Source of the DNA: Candidatus Hecatella orcuttiae
GTDB lineage: Archaea > Thermoproteota > Bathyarchaeia > Hecatellales > Hecatellaceae
Assembly: GCA_002011035.2 (NCBI GenBank)
Contig: MTLY02000003.1
Location: 1 to 64,000 of the forward strand
Direction: 5' to 3'
Length of the DNA: 64,000 nucleotides
Numbering within the stretch: position 1 is the first letter of the stretch; the number at the start of each line of letters is the position of its first letter. This document shows positions 10,652-19,729 of this stretch, one piece after another. The notes beneath the pieces are model-generated. The model was not told the DNA's origin and made no database searches. It worked only from the letters and a program-made list of their open reading frames with translations. The position numbers were made by a program, and so were the translations under genes.

Positions 10652-11145
10652 AGACCACGGCTCTAACCCCCCAGCTGGAAGCCCTGCTCAGGGACTCCCC
10701 TTTCGCCTACCTCTGCACAGTGGACGCCTCCAACCAGCCTCATGTGACTCCCATCTTCTTCACCTTCGACTTCTCAGCCTCCTCCCTCTACTTCGCCGCG
10801 TTCTCCGCCACCAAAAAGCTGGCGAACCTCAGGGTTAACCATCGCCTGTCCCTCACCGTCGACATCCGAGACCCGGTGGACCCCCTCAACAACTTCGGCG
10901 TCCTCATCCGCGGGGAGGCTGAAATCCTAGGCTCCATGGCCTCCTTGGAGGAGAAAGAGCTGGAGGAGTGGAAGCCCCTGCTCAGCCGCTTCGAGGAGAA
11001 GTACCCCCGGTTTAGGGAGTGGCTGAGGGGAGCCCTAGCCGACGTCAAACCCGCCTGCCTCTGGTGGGTGAGAGTTAAGCCTTCGAAGATAACCGCGTGG
11101 AAAGGCCCTCGGTTCGAGGCGTTGGCCTCCCGCTGGGAGCAGTAA
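10648..11145 (+). CDS. Pyridoxamine 5'-phosphate oxidase-like protein (tandem paralogue)
   Basis: AYLCTVDASNQPHVTPIFFTFD...TKKLANLRVNHRLSLTVDIRD; overlaps the upstream paralogue. Confidence 0.85.
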   Translation: MKTTALTPQLEALLRDSPFAYLCTVDASNQPHVTPIFFTFDFSASSLYFAAFSATKKLANLRVNHRLSLTVDIRDPVDPLNNFGVLIRGEAEILGSMASLEEKELEEWKPLLSRFEEKYPRFREWLRGALADVKPACLWWVRVKPSKITAWKGPRFEALASRWEQ

Positions 11146-11152
11146 ATCCTAT

Positions 11153-11464
11153 ATGGAGCCTCTTCTCCCAAGTTTTCCGGGGATGAGGTTGAAGGCTAGA
11201 GCCCACGTCTTCGTCAGCGGCCGGGTTCAGGGGGTCTTCTTCCGCTGGGAAACCCGGGACGAGGCGGTGAGGCATGGGGTGAAGGGCTGGGTGCGCAACC
11301 TCCCCGACGGAAGAGTGGAAGCCGTTTTCGAAGGGGAAAAGGAAGCTGTGGAGAAGCTGGTGGAATTCTGCCGGCGAGGCCCCCCGGGGGCTAGGGTGGA
11401 AAAAATCCAACTCATCTGGGAGACGCCCGCCGGCGAGTTCGAAGGCTTCCACATCAGACGGTAA
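11153..11464 (+). CDS. acyP: Acylphosphatase
   Basis: HVFVSGRVQGVFFRWETRDEAVRHGVKGWVRNLPDGRVEAVFEGE. Confidence 0.93.
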   Translation: MEPLLPSFPGMRLKARAHVFVSGRVQGVFFRWETRDEAVRHGVKGWVRNLPDGRVEAVFEGEKEAVEKLVEFCRRGPPGARVEKIQLIWETPAGEFEGFHIRR

Positions 11465-11510
11465 AGGTTTAAAGCCTTCTTGGCGCCCTCCCTTGTGAAG
11501 GGAGGTAGAG

Positions 11511-11705
11511 TTGGGAGAAGTTTTCAAGCCTGAAAGGCTGACCCGCGCTAGGAAGAAGCCTCTGCTGCCCGACGCTCCGAGGGTTCCCTCTCCCCCGCAG
11601 CCTTTAACCCTCACCAGCCTCTACCAGGAAATCCTAGAACTCAAGGAGGAGCTGGAGAAGATCAAAACCGCCCTGAAAAGGCAGGGGATACTCCTAGAAG
11701 ACTAG
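11511..11705 (+). CDS. Small hypothetical protein, coiled-coil C-terminus
   Basis: 64 aa, SLYQEILELKEELEKIKTALKRQG. Confidence 0.45.
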   Translation: MGEVFKPERLTRARKKPLLPDAPRVPSPPQPLTLTSLYQEILELKEELEKIKTALKRQGILLED

Positions 11706-11720
11706 GCAGCCTCAGAAAAG

Positions 11721-11732
11721 GCTTAAATAAAA
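11721..11732 (+). promoter_or_regulatory. TATA-box-like element upstream of the C/D sRNA
   Basis: gcttaaataaaaa ~25 bp upstream of the predicted sRNA 5' end. Confidence 0.55.
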
Positions 11733-11749
11733 AGGCCCCCACATTCTCC

Positions 11750-11816
11750 CGTTGATGATGAATTCAGCCTTGGCTGAGCCTTTGCGATGAGGAACTTCGA
11801 TGGGCGGACTGACCTC
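11750..11816 (+). ncRNA. C/D box sRNA (predicted 2'-O-methylation guide)
   Basis: C box ATGATGA (11755-11761), D' CTGA (11774-11777), C' GCGATGA (11784-11790), D CTGA (11809-11812). D' guide pairs 10/10 with 16S 19-28 (CAAGGCUGAA). Confidence 0.75.
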
Positions 11817-11941
11817 GTTTCCCCCATCCAGCCGACACGTAGACGATGGAGCCAGCTTCCAGCTTCTCCCAGAACAAAAACTTGAAGCTTGGCTGAAAAA
11901 TAGTGTGAAAAAGTGGCACATATGAGCATTGTTTTTTAAGC

Positions 11942-12499
11942 CTAGAAAACAGGTGGAAAAAACTCCTCGATCCTGATGAGGATGTTCCCCCCGTGGATGA
12001 TGTTGTAGGTCTTGGAAAGCAAAGACGTGCCTTCCCCAACTCTGAAGGACCTAGCCAACACTCCGGAGGCGGAAACCATGCGGATGCTCAGGATTTCCCT
12101 CCGAACCTCCAACCGATGCCGGGAAATAATCCTCCCAATGGGCAGGTCGGTGCAGGTGAGGTCCCGGCGTATCCCAGCGGCCAGCCTGCTCAACGCCGTC
12201 CACGACCGAGCTACGGCGAGAACCCTTGGGGGTCGAGGGTTCCTCAACTCCACCATCCTGTAGTTAACTCTGCTTCCCTTCGGCACCTGAAGCCACCGGG
12301 CAGTCTGGGCGTCGGCGGGGGCAACCCTGCGGCTCAGCGTCTTCACCACCACCGGCTTCCCGGTTAGGATTTCCAGAATCCGGGTGACGGAGCCGTCGGT
12401 GGTCAGGAGGATCTTCTGGCCTTCCCCCAGCTTCCTTCCCAGCTTCCTCTCCACGCGGCTCAGAGCCTTCAAAAGCTTAAGGTGGGTGAAGGTTTCCAT
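11942..12499 (-). CDS. Chorismate lyase-like (DUF98/UbiC-related) protein
   Basis: ILLTTDGSVTRILEILTGKPVVVKTLSRRV...YNIIHGGNILIRIEEFFPP pattern. Confidence 0.75.
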   Translation of the reverse strand: METFTHLKLLKALSRVERKLGRKLGEGQKILLTTDGSVTRILEILTGKPVVVKTLSRRVAPADAQTARWLQVPKGSRVNYRMVELRNPRPPRVLAVARSWTALSRLAAGIRRDLTCTDLPIGRIISRHRLEVRREILSIRMVSASGVLARSFRVGEGTSLLSKTYNIIHGGNILIRIEEFFPPVF

Positions 12500-12645
12500 A
12501 ATCCCAAGGCACCCCTGTTTCCCAGCGCATAGATGGCTGTCGAACGTCCTTAATGTTTCTCTTCCCCTTCGAGGGAGAAAAGATAATAATCCGGAAGCTT
12601 CATGTATTTAACCACGCACGGCATCCTTCCATATGCCGGCTCAGC

Positions 12646-12724
12646 AGCGGGGTGGGGTAGCCAGGTTTAACCCGCGGGGCTCATAACCCCGAGATCCGTG
12701 GTTCAAATCCACGCCCCGCTACCA
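12646..12724 (+). tRNA. tRNA-Met (CAT), likely initiator, with encoded CCA
   Basis: Acceptor agcgggg/ccccgct with A1-U72, anticodon stem-loop GGGGCTCATAACCCC (three G:C pairs), T-arm GTGGTTCAAATCCAC, CCA at 12722-12724. Confidence 0.93.
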
Positions 12725-12971
12725 CTAAACTTCTGCTGTTCGGGCATGATTTGGATTTATTTTTGCTAAATATCTTGTTAAATGTAAATTTTATTCTATT
12801 TTTAAATGATGTTTAAATCTAATATTCTAGTTTGTAATTGTTTCTTTGAATTAATTAAGGCTATTAATAATAGTCCTATAAAGTCATATGTGTCCGTCTG
12901 ATAAAAAATCTTTCATGCACCCCTCTATTATAGGCAGGTCAAATTAAATATGACATTAAAGCAAGTTAGCT

Positions 12972-13613
12972 ATGATCGACATGCTCGAAATAATATTGTT
13001 CAGTATTTTTTTATTCGTTCTCCCCATTGTTCTTTTTATTATTCTATGGAAGTATATTAGACTAAAGTCCGAATTTTCAAGGATGGTTGCTGAAGGCGCT
13101 AACACTCTCGCTTCTAAAATGTATCAGGAGTGGGTTGAAAAAAAGATCGGCGAAGTTGAACAACAGAAAGATAGCGAGTACAAGTTATTATTTGAACAGT
13201 GGAAAGTTGAGTGTGAGAAAGACATTAGAGAGGATGCGATCAGGAGGTCGATAAGGACATTATTAGGCAAGGTATCAGAACAAATAGCCCCATTCCTCAT
13301 AGCTACAAAGCTTGAAGTTGACCTAAGAGACCTAAGATTCTTGGGGACTCCAATAGACTTTGTAGCATTTAAGGGTCTCTCTGAAAATGACCTTGAAGAG
13401 ATAATTTTTATCGAAGTTAAAAGTGGAAGTCCCCAGCTAACTAGGAGAGAAAGAATGGTGAAGGAAGCTATTGAGACTGGCAATATCTCATGGACATTGT
13501 TCCCTCTTAAAGAGGAGGTAGCCGAGGTCGGAGAGATAATCGAAGAAGAAATAGAAAAAGAAAGTGAAAGACAAATTAAACATAAGGAGGAGGAAGATGA
13601 AGAAGAGCTATAA
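12972..13613 (+). CDS. Membrane-anchored Holliday-junction-resolvase-like endonuclease
   Basis: N-terminal TM then FLGTPIDFVAFKGL...IIFIEVKSGSPQLTRRERMVKEAI. Confidence 0.8.
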   Translation: MIDMLEIILFSIFLFVLPIVLFIILWKYIRLKSEFSRMVAEGANTLASKMYQEWVEKKIGEVEQQKDSEYKLLFEQWKVECEKDIREDAIRRSIRTLLGKVSEQIAPFLIATKLEVDLRDLRFLGTPIDFVAFKGLSENDLEEIIFIEVKSGSPQLTRRERMVKEAIETGNISWTLFPLKEEVAEVGEIIEEEIEKESERQIKHKEEEDEEEL

Positions 13614-13890
13614 TTACAATATGAATTATCTGTATTGAGTTTTTGTTATTTGAATTAATTATTTTATTAAATAATTGTTGGATGATAGTCTTGTGAAGCT
13701 ATATTTCATTATTTTAACCATTTTATTCTTATATGAATCAGCCATTCCTTCTCTGTCTTTAACTTCCAATGTCTCACAGTTAGATGCCAATTCCTCGAAT
13801 CTTCAACTCAGTTTGTCCCGAGCATATCTTCCCTCACTGTATACTTTCAATAGGTATACTGATCATGAACCTCATAAAAGCCTTAGAGTT

Positions 13891-14196
13891 CTAAATATTC
13901 AGTTTTACGTAGCCTTTCTTTTTAAGCCAGTATCTCTGGTTTTTCATGTACCGCCAGACGATGTCGCCGCGTTTGGAGTCAAACTCCCATGGAGAAACCA
14001 AAACGAGGTCGCCTACCCTTATCCAGACTCGGCGTTTAAGCTTCCCCACGATGCGGCAGAGCCTCTCCTTGCCGTCTTCGCAGTTAACCAGAATGCGGTC
14101 GTAGCCGTACATCTTGACGGCCATCCCGAAAACCTGGCCTTCGCCTGGGAGGATGAGGTCTTGAAGCTCCTCTTCGCTCAGCACCTTCCTCTTCAA
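13891..14196 (-). CDS. eif1A: Translation initiation factor aIF-1A
   Basis: GEGQVFGMAVKMYGYDRILVNCEDGKERLCRIVGKLKRRVWIRVGDLVLVSPWEF. Confidence 0.95.
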   Translation of the reverse strand: MKRKVLSEEELQDLILPGEGQVFGMAVKMYGYDRILVNCEDGKERLCRIVGKLKRRVWIRVGDLVLVSPWEFDSKRGDIVWRYMKNQRYWLKKKGYVKLNI

Positions 14197-15608
14197 GCCG
14201 CCTCAGCTCCCCCTTCCCGCCTGCGGCTAGGCCTCCTTGGAGGCCGGCGGCTTCCCCGCTTCCTGTAGCATTCCCGGCAGTAGGTTGCCCTGCCTTCTAG
14301 GGGCTTGAAGGGAACCTCCGCCTTCCTGCCGCATTCCGAGCAGGTAACAGGGTACATTCTCCTTTCTTTCTGTTCGCTGAAGCCCAGTATTCTGCCGCAG
14401 TCCGCGCACTTGCAGAGGTTTCCCACGGTGAGGAAGTTGACCCATCTTTCGCATCGGGCGCAGTATTTCTGGATAGAACTACTGGGAGACGCTTCCCCCC
14501 CTTCCCGGTACGCCGGCTTTATAACCGCCGACGTGCGGTCCTGTATGCGCGTGAAATCCTCTAGCTCCCTGGGGGAAACTAGGATGAAGGACTTACCTGC
14601 ACCCCCTGCCCTCGCCGTCCGGCCGACCCTGTGAAAGTAGATCAGCGGATTCTTCGGGACGTCGTAGTTTATGACAGCGTCCACATGCGGGATGTCCAAT
14701 CCTCTGGCTGCGATGTCCGTGGCTACGAGGATTCTGAGCCTCTTCCCCCGGAACATCTCCATGACCCTGTCGCGCTGGTTTTGGCTGAAGCCGCTGTGAA
14801 GGGCCTCCACGCCGGGAAACCGCCTCCTAAGGCTTCCAGCCAGCCTGTCGACGCGGGCCTTTGTGGCGCAGAAGACGATGGCGGTGGAGGGTTTTTCCCG
14901 GCCTAGGATTTCAGCCAGCGCGCTCAGCTTGGATTTTTCATCCGCAGTCGCATATCTCTGGTCTAAGGTCTCCACAGAAGGCTCGTCGGAGTCCACCAGT
15001 ACCTTCTCAGGGTTCTTCATGTACCTCCCGGACAGGCGGATGATCTCCCCGGGCATGGTGGCTGAGAAAAGGCTTAACTGCCTTGAGCTGGGGGTCTTCC
15101 CTAGGATATATTCGATGTCCTCAATGAATCCCATATCCAGCATGGTGTCCGCCTCATCCAAGACCACAAAGTTCACTCCCCCCAACGAAACAGCCCCCCT
15201 GCGGATGAGGTCGATGGTCCTTCCCGGGGTTCCCACCAGAACTTGCACGCCCTCTTCCAGACGGCGAAGCTGAACACCAATGGGCTGACCTCCGTAGACT
15301 GCTGCGACCTGGATGCCGGTGTATTTTCCCATCCGCCTGATTTCACGGGCAACCTGAACGGCTAACTCCCGCGTCGGAGTGAGAACCAGCCCTTGGATGC
15401 GCCTGTCTCCAGCGTCTAATCTGTGAAGCATGGGGACGGCGTAGGCGGCGGTTTTACCTGTGCCAGTTTTCGCCTGGCCTATGAGGTCTCTTCCCTGCAG
15501 CAGGGGGCTTATCGCCCGCTCCTGGATGGGGAACAGCTCCATGAACCCTAAACTGTCAAGCCCCCTGACTATTCTGGGGTCTAAGCCAAATTCTTGAAAT
15601 TCACTCAT
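14193..15608 (-). CDS. DEAD-box RNA helicase with C-terminal Zn-finger/basic tail
   Basis: AKTGTGKT, PTRELA, VLDEADTML, SAT, HRVGRTARAG; CARC/CADC and CSEC/CREC. Confidence 0.95.
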   Translation of the reverse strand: MSEFQEFGLDPRIVRGLDSLGFMELFPIQERAISPLLQGRDLIGQAKTGTGKTAAYAVPMLHRLDAGDRRIQGLVLTPTRELAVQVAREIRRMGKYTGIQVAAVYGGQPIGVQLRRLEEGVQVLVGTPGRTIDLIRRGAVSLGGVNFVVLDEADTMLDMGFIEDIEYILGKTPSSRQLSLFSATMPGEIIRLSGRYMKNPEKVLVDSDEPSVETLDQRYATADEKSKLSALAEILGREKPSTAIVFCATKARVDRLAGSLRRRFPGVEALHSGFSQNQRDRVMEMFRGKRLRILVATDIAARGLDIPHVDAVINYDVPKNPLIYFHRVGRTARAGGAGKSFILVSPRELEDFTRIQDRTSAVIKPAYREGGEASPSSSIQKYCARCERWVNFLTVGNLCKCADCGRILGFSEQKERRMYPVTCSECGRKAEVPFKPLEGRATYCRECYRKRGSRRPPRRPSRRREGGAEAA

Positions 15609-15775
15609 TCTATTTTGACACTCCTCGGCAAAACTTAGTTTTCTTCCAACGGCATCAGAACCGAAAAGAAAACGGCTTTGCGTGCAAAACTATTAGCTTG
15701 GTGGCTATTAAACGTTTAGAAGGAAAAACAGGGATGCTAATTAAAAACAGCCTCCCGCAGGCTCTGTTTCCCCTG

Positions 15776-16462
15776 CTATCCGGAGCTGAGGGCTATGTCC
15801 CTGATGACGTCAGCCACATCCTCGCATCTGTCAGCCACGTTCTCCATCTCGTCTATTATCTCTTTCAGCAGCAGACACTGGCCGACAGCCTTCCAGTCGT
15901 TACACCAGCTTAAAAACTCCGGAACCACAGACTCCACCCTGAAGTCGTCGATGCGCTCTTCCAGGTTCTCAACCCTCTGAGACATCTGAATGGCGAGGTT
16001 AGTTTTCTTCGTCAACGCCTCGAAGGCAGCGTTCACATCCCCGGTGATCTTCAGAAGGTTGTCGGCGAAGATTTTGAGGATCTCCCTCAGATTTGGAGTC
16101 AAGTTTTCCGGGGATATGAAGTTCAGCTTTCTGGCAGCGGCCTTCGCGTAGGCGGCTATGTCGTCGGAGGTCATGGTAAGCCGGATGATCTCATCCCGGT
16201 TGATGGGGTGAAACAGGCCCTTGGAAAGCTCTTCTAGGATGGCTCTTTTTATTTCGTCAGCTTCCTTTTCACGCTCGAAAACTTCGTTGAAACATTTGTC
16301 CACTCCTTTTCGGTCGAGCTTGTGGAAGGCTTCGAAGGCCTTATGCATCTCCTCCACCACTTGGAGGATTTTTTTGAGGTGAGTTTTACACAGCTCCAGA
16401 ATTTTCTTATCCCTCTCCCTGCCCAGCCATATGATGGAGCTTGTGGATTTGAAACGGGACAT
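15776..16462 (-). CDS. DUF47 family PhoU-like phosphate transport regulator
   Basis: EREKEADEIKRAI...NRDEIIRLTMTSDDIAAY. Confidence 0.9.
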   Translation of the reverse strand: MSRFKSTSSIIWLGRERDKKILELCKTHLKKILQVVEEMHKAFEAFHKLDRKGVDKCFNEVFEREKEADEIKRAILEELSKGLFHPINRDEIIRLTMTSDDIAAYAKAAARKLNFISPENLTPNLREILKIFADNLLKITGDVNAAFEALTKKTNLAIQMSQRVENLEERIDDFRVESVVPEFLSWCNDWKAVGQCLLLKEIIDEMENVADRCEDVADVIRDIALSSG

Positions 16463-16474
16463 CCTACTCTGACC

Positions 16475-17488
16475 TTATAATGTTATGAGGACGGAAGCCA
16501 ATTTAAACATAGACCAACTTATAAGGATGACGCAGGGAATAGTTAAAACCCACGTCAAAACGATTTTAACGATAACCCTAGGGCCCATCGTCTTCAACCC
16601 CGTGACCAACCCCACGCCGATGATGGCCCCCACACTGCTGTGGGTGGTGGAGATGGGCAGACCCCAACCGAAGAGGACATAGGGAACGGTGGTGAAACTC
16701 CAAACTACGAGGGCGTTGGACAGCTCCGCAGCCAGCCCCGAGGTCAACGTCAACCGGGTGATGCTGTAGCCCACTGTGCGGATAACCCTGTAACCCCAAG
16801 TGAAGCCGCCCAAGGCAATACCTGCACTGCCAAGAGCCGCCAGCAGAAGCATCGTCTCCGCGGTGGGCAGCCCGACGAATTCTTCAGTCACCGAGACGTA
16901 GACGCCTGTGGCATTACCCACGTCGTTGGCTCCGAAGGAGTAGGCTGAAAAAGCCAAGGCTCCTATTAGCGAGTATCTGACGACCTGCTCCATTCTTCGG
17001 GTGGATGAAAACTTCCCCAGCAGCGATCTTAACCCCAGATAAAGCAAAGCAGCGCAGACAAGGGAGAGAAGAGGAGACAGAAGGATGCCTAAGAAAACCT
17101 TGAAGAGAACCCCCCAGTTGAGGTTCGCTCCGTAGGCGATGAGCCCGTAGCCGATGACGCTGCCGACGGTGGTGTGGGTGGTGGAGACAGGTATGCCCTT
17201 CCAAGTGCAGAGGACCAGCCAGAGGACGATGGAGAGCACCACCGTGAAGGCCGCCAGCGGGTCGATGTGGGGAACTATCCCCCGGGAAAGAGTTTTCATC
17301 ACCATGTGCCCCTGCAGCAGAGCGCCCAAAGCCACAAACACCGAGAAAAGAGCTATGGCCTTGCGCAGCGTAATAGCCCCGCTGCCCACGGCGCACTCCG
17401 TCGGATTAGCAGCGTCGTTGGCGCCCAGAGACCACGCTATCGACAGAGCGAGCACAAGTCCGACGATGAAAACCCAGACCTCAATCAA
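16475..17488 (-). CDS. PiT family inorganic phosphate transporter
   Basis: GANDAANPTECAVGSGAIT...SFGANDVGNATGV...PISTTHSSVGAIIGVGL. Confidence 0.95.
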   Translation of the reverse strand: MIEVWVFIVGLVLALSIAWSLGANDAANPTECAVGSGAITLRKAIALFSVFVALGALLQGHMVMKTLSRGIVPHIDPLAAFTVVLSIVLWLVLCTWKGIPVSTTHTTVGSVIGYGLIAYGANLNWGVLFKVFLGILLSPLLSLVCAALLYLGLRSLLGKFSSTRRMEQVVRYSLIGALAFSAYSFGANDVGNATGVYVSVTEEFVGLPTAETMLLLAALGSAGIALGGFTWGYRVIRTVGYSITRLTLTSGLAAELSNALVVWSFTTVPYVLFGWGLPISTTHSSVGAIIGVGLVTGLKTMGPRVIVKIVLTWVLTIPCVILISWSMFKLASVLITL

Positions 17489-17767
17489 GGGGCGTTCTCC
17501 TCAGAAGGATGGACGATGAAATCTGCATTGGAGGAAAAGGTTGGTCTGAGAGGCTTAGAGCAAAAGGATGCGCGGCGGCTTGCACGCGGGGATTGGAGAC
17601 GGTAAGGTATGCAGCCGGCTTTTTTTATTCTTCCACACCTTTGGAGGCGTGAGTTAGACTTCGAGGGCTGAGAGGGTGGTTTAGATATATAGAGATTTTC
17701 GACGTAAACTCAATAGGGGAAAAATAGATATATAGGCTCTATAGACTATATCGACGAGGCACCCGTC

Positions 17768-18802
17768 ATGAACCACCCGTCTGAATGGAGAAAAATCCAA
17801 CTCACAGGGGGCTCCACCTACGTCGTCTCCCTGCCCAAAGAATGGGCCAAGGAAGTCGGATTAACCCCCGGAAGCCCCGTGGCCTTACTCCGCCAACCAG
17901 ACGCCTCCCTCCTCATCGTCCCGGAAGGAGACACGAAGCGAGAGAGCTTTGAGGAAACACTTCTCGAGGTATCCCCCAAGGTGGACCCGGAGGTGGTTGT
18001 CCGCGATTTTATAGCCCGCTACCTTGTCGGCTACGACCTCATCCAAGTGAAGTTCGGGCTTCAGACCACCAGACACCGGGATGCTTTGAAGAAGATCATC
18101 AAAGGGAAACTGATGGGCGTAGAGATAATAGAAGAATCCGCCGACGGGCTGACGGCGCAGTGTCTGCTAGGCTACAAAGAACTCCCAGTGGACCGGGCGT
18201 TGAACCGCATGAGCGTGCTGGCCTCCCTCATGCATAAGGATGCCTTGGCAGCCTTGACCAACTGGGACCACATGCTGGCCCATGAGGTTGTGCTCCGCGA
18301 CGACGAAGTGGACAGGTTCTACTTTTTCATGGTCCGGCAGCTGAAAAAGGCAGTCTACAACAGGGCGATGATCAGGGAGTTCGGCTTGGCGACTCCCCGG
18401 GACTGCCTCGGCTATAGGCTTATAGTGAAAAGCATAGAGAGGGTCGCTGACCACGCGGCCAGAATAGCCCACACGGTCCTGACAATGGACGGCTTGCCCG
18501 ATGAGAAATATTTGAGGGGGATAACCGCCATGAGCTCCCTGTCTCAGGAGGTCTACGCCGACTCCCTTAAGGCCCTCTACAAGGCGGATATAAAGCTCGC
18601 CCACGAAACCATAGCGAAGACCCGACAGATAGGGGCTTTAGAGGACGAGATCGTAGAACAGCTGCTGAACTTCAGACTGGCGAACACGCTTCTCATCAAG
18701 CTGCGGGTGGTCATAGAGAGCATCAGGAGAACAGCTGAATACGGAGCTGACATAGCTGAGATAATCCTCAACCTCAACGCGGATAAAACCGTCAAATATT
18801 GA
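17768..18802 (+). CDS. AbrB-PhoU domain phosphate uptake regulator
   Basis: AbrB-like N-terminus (KIQLTGGSTYVVSLPKEWAKEVGLTPGSPV) plus PhoU repeats. Confidence 0.9.
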   Translation: MNHPSEWRKIQLTGGSTYVVSLPKEWAKEVGLTPGSPVALLRQPDASLLIVPEGDTKRESFEETLLEVSPKVDPEVVVRDFIARYLVGYDLIQVKFGLQTTRHRDALKKIIKGKLMGVEIIEESADGLTAQCLLGYKELPVDRALNRMSVLASLMHKDALAALTNWDHMLAHEVVLRDDEVDRFYFFMVRQLKKAVYNRAMIREFGLATPRDCLGYRLIVKSIERVADHAARIAHTVLTMDGLPDEKYLRGITAMSSLSQEVYADSLKALYKADIKLAHETIAKTRQIGALEDEIVEQLLNFRLANTLLIKLRVVIESIRRTAEYGADIAEIILNLNADKTVKY

Positions 18803-18891
18803 GCCGCCGGCTTCGTCTTCAAGTTGGCAGGGAAACCGGCAAAATAGGTTTGCAGGTAAGGCTGAGAGAGCTCAAGGGTCGAGGCCGCCGT

Positions 18892-19173
18892 TCAGCTTGT
18901 TTTGTGGATGGAGTACAGAAGTATAAGGAATCCGATCAGCGTGAAACTCGACCTGAAGGCATGGGCTTCACCCAGCGACAGTCCTGCCACCTCGAAGAGC
19001 ACGCCCTCCAACAGGGAGGCTATTCCTAGTATTCCGAAGCCTAGGGCGGCTGAAAGCATGGCTTTGCTGCGGCTTTTCCGGTAGCCTCCGTAGGCCAGAG
19101 TTACGAGGACCAAGGCGACAGCAAGGGACAGAAGCTCCACCAGCCTGATGTACCAGAAGAGGGCTGAAGCCAT
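18892..19173 (-). CDS. Small membrane protein paired with an HTH regulator
   Basis: 93 aa, ~3 TM helices, next to the HTH gene. Confidence 0.65.
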   Translation of the reverse strand: MASALFWYIRLVELLSLAVALVLVTLAYGGYRKSRSKAMLSAALGFGILGIASLLEGVLFEVAGLSLGEAHAFRSSFTLIGFLILLYSIHKTS

Positions 19174-19179
19174 TTTCTT

Positions 19180-19536
19180 TCACCTACTCATGTACCTCCA
19201 GAACCTCATGAACCTGTCCAAGAGGTCTTCGTTGGGCACCAAGTCCACCTCCAGACTTCCCCCTCCATACTTCACCGTGACGGATTTGACCATGCTCCTA
19301 TACAACGTGTATCTTCCCCCACTGTTCATCAAGACGGAACGCTCACCCGTGAGAAGACCCAGGCTGCTCAGCTCTTCCAAGTACCGATAGACGCTTCGAA
19401 CCGGTATTCCGAGCTCTCCTGAGAGTTCGGAGGCGGATTTCGCCCGAGCAATGGTGGCGGAAACTATCTCCCGGACATGGCGGTCTGACACGGCCTTCGC
19501 CACCCTTTCTTTCATAGCCGGGTCGTTAATCTGCAT
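19180..19536 (-). CDS. Winged-helix transcriptional regulator (ArsR-like)
   Basis: HVREIVSATIARAKSASELSGELGIPVRSVYRYLEELSSLGLLTGE. Confidence 0.85.
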   Translation of the reverse strand: MQINDPAMKERVAKAVSDRHVREIVSATIARAKSASELSGELGIPVRSVYRYLEELSSLGLLTGERSVLMNSGGRYTLYRSMVKSVTVKYGGGSLEVDLVPNEDLLDRFMRFWRYMSR

Positions 19537-19729
19537 GGCGGCATTCCGCCAACTTTTGGCATAGTGCTAATTGATTTTTATGTTATTTATAAAAAATATG
19601 TTTCGAGGGAAAAGTCCTGGTAAACTCCTCGAGTAGCCGGGGTTCACGTTTCGCCCGGGAGCAGGGAAGCGACGCCCTTCGTTTCCTTCCTCTCAAAAGG
19701 GGGTTGGAGAAAATAGGCCATACCTTTGG

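Noticed and set aside
12646-13890. Integrated mobile element with att duplication at the initiator tRNA
   Set aside because: No repeat of the tRNA 3' end was found downstream by eye and no integrase is present.
13675-14268. 197-aa plus-strand ORF
   Set aside because: Antisense to aIF1A over much of its length; no recognisable domain.
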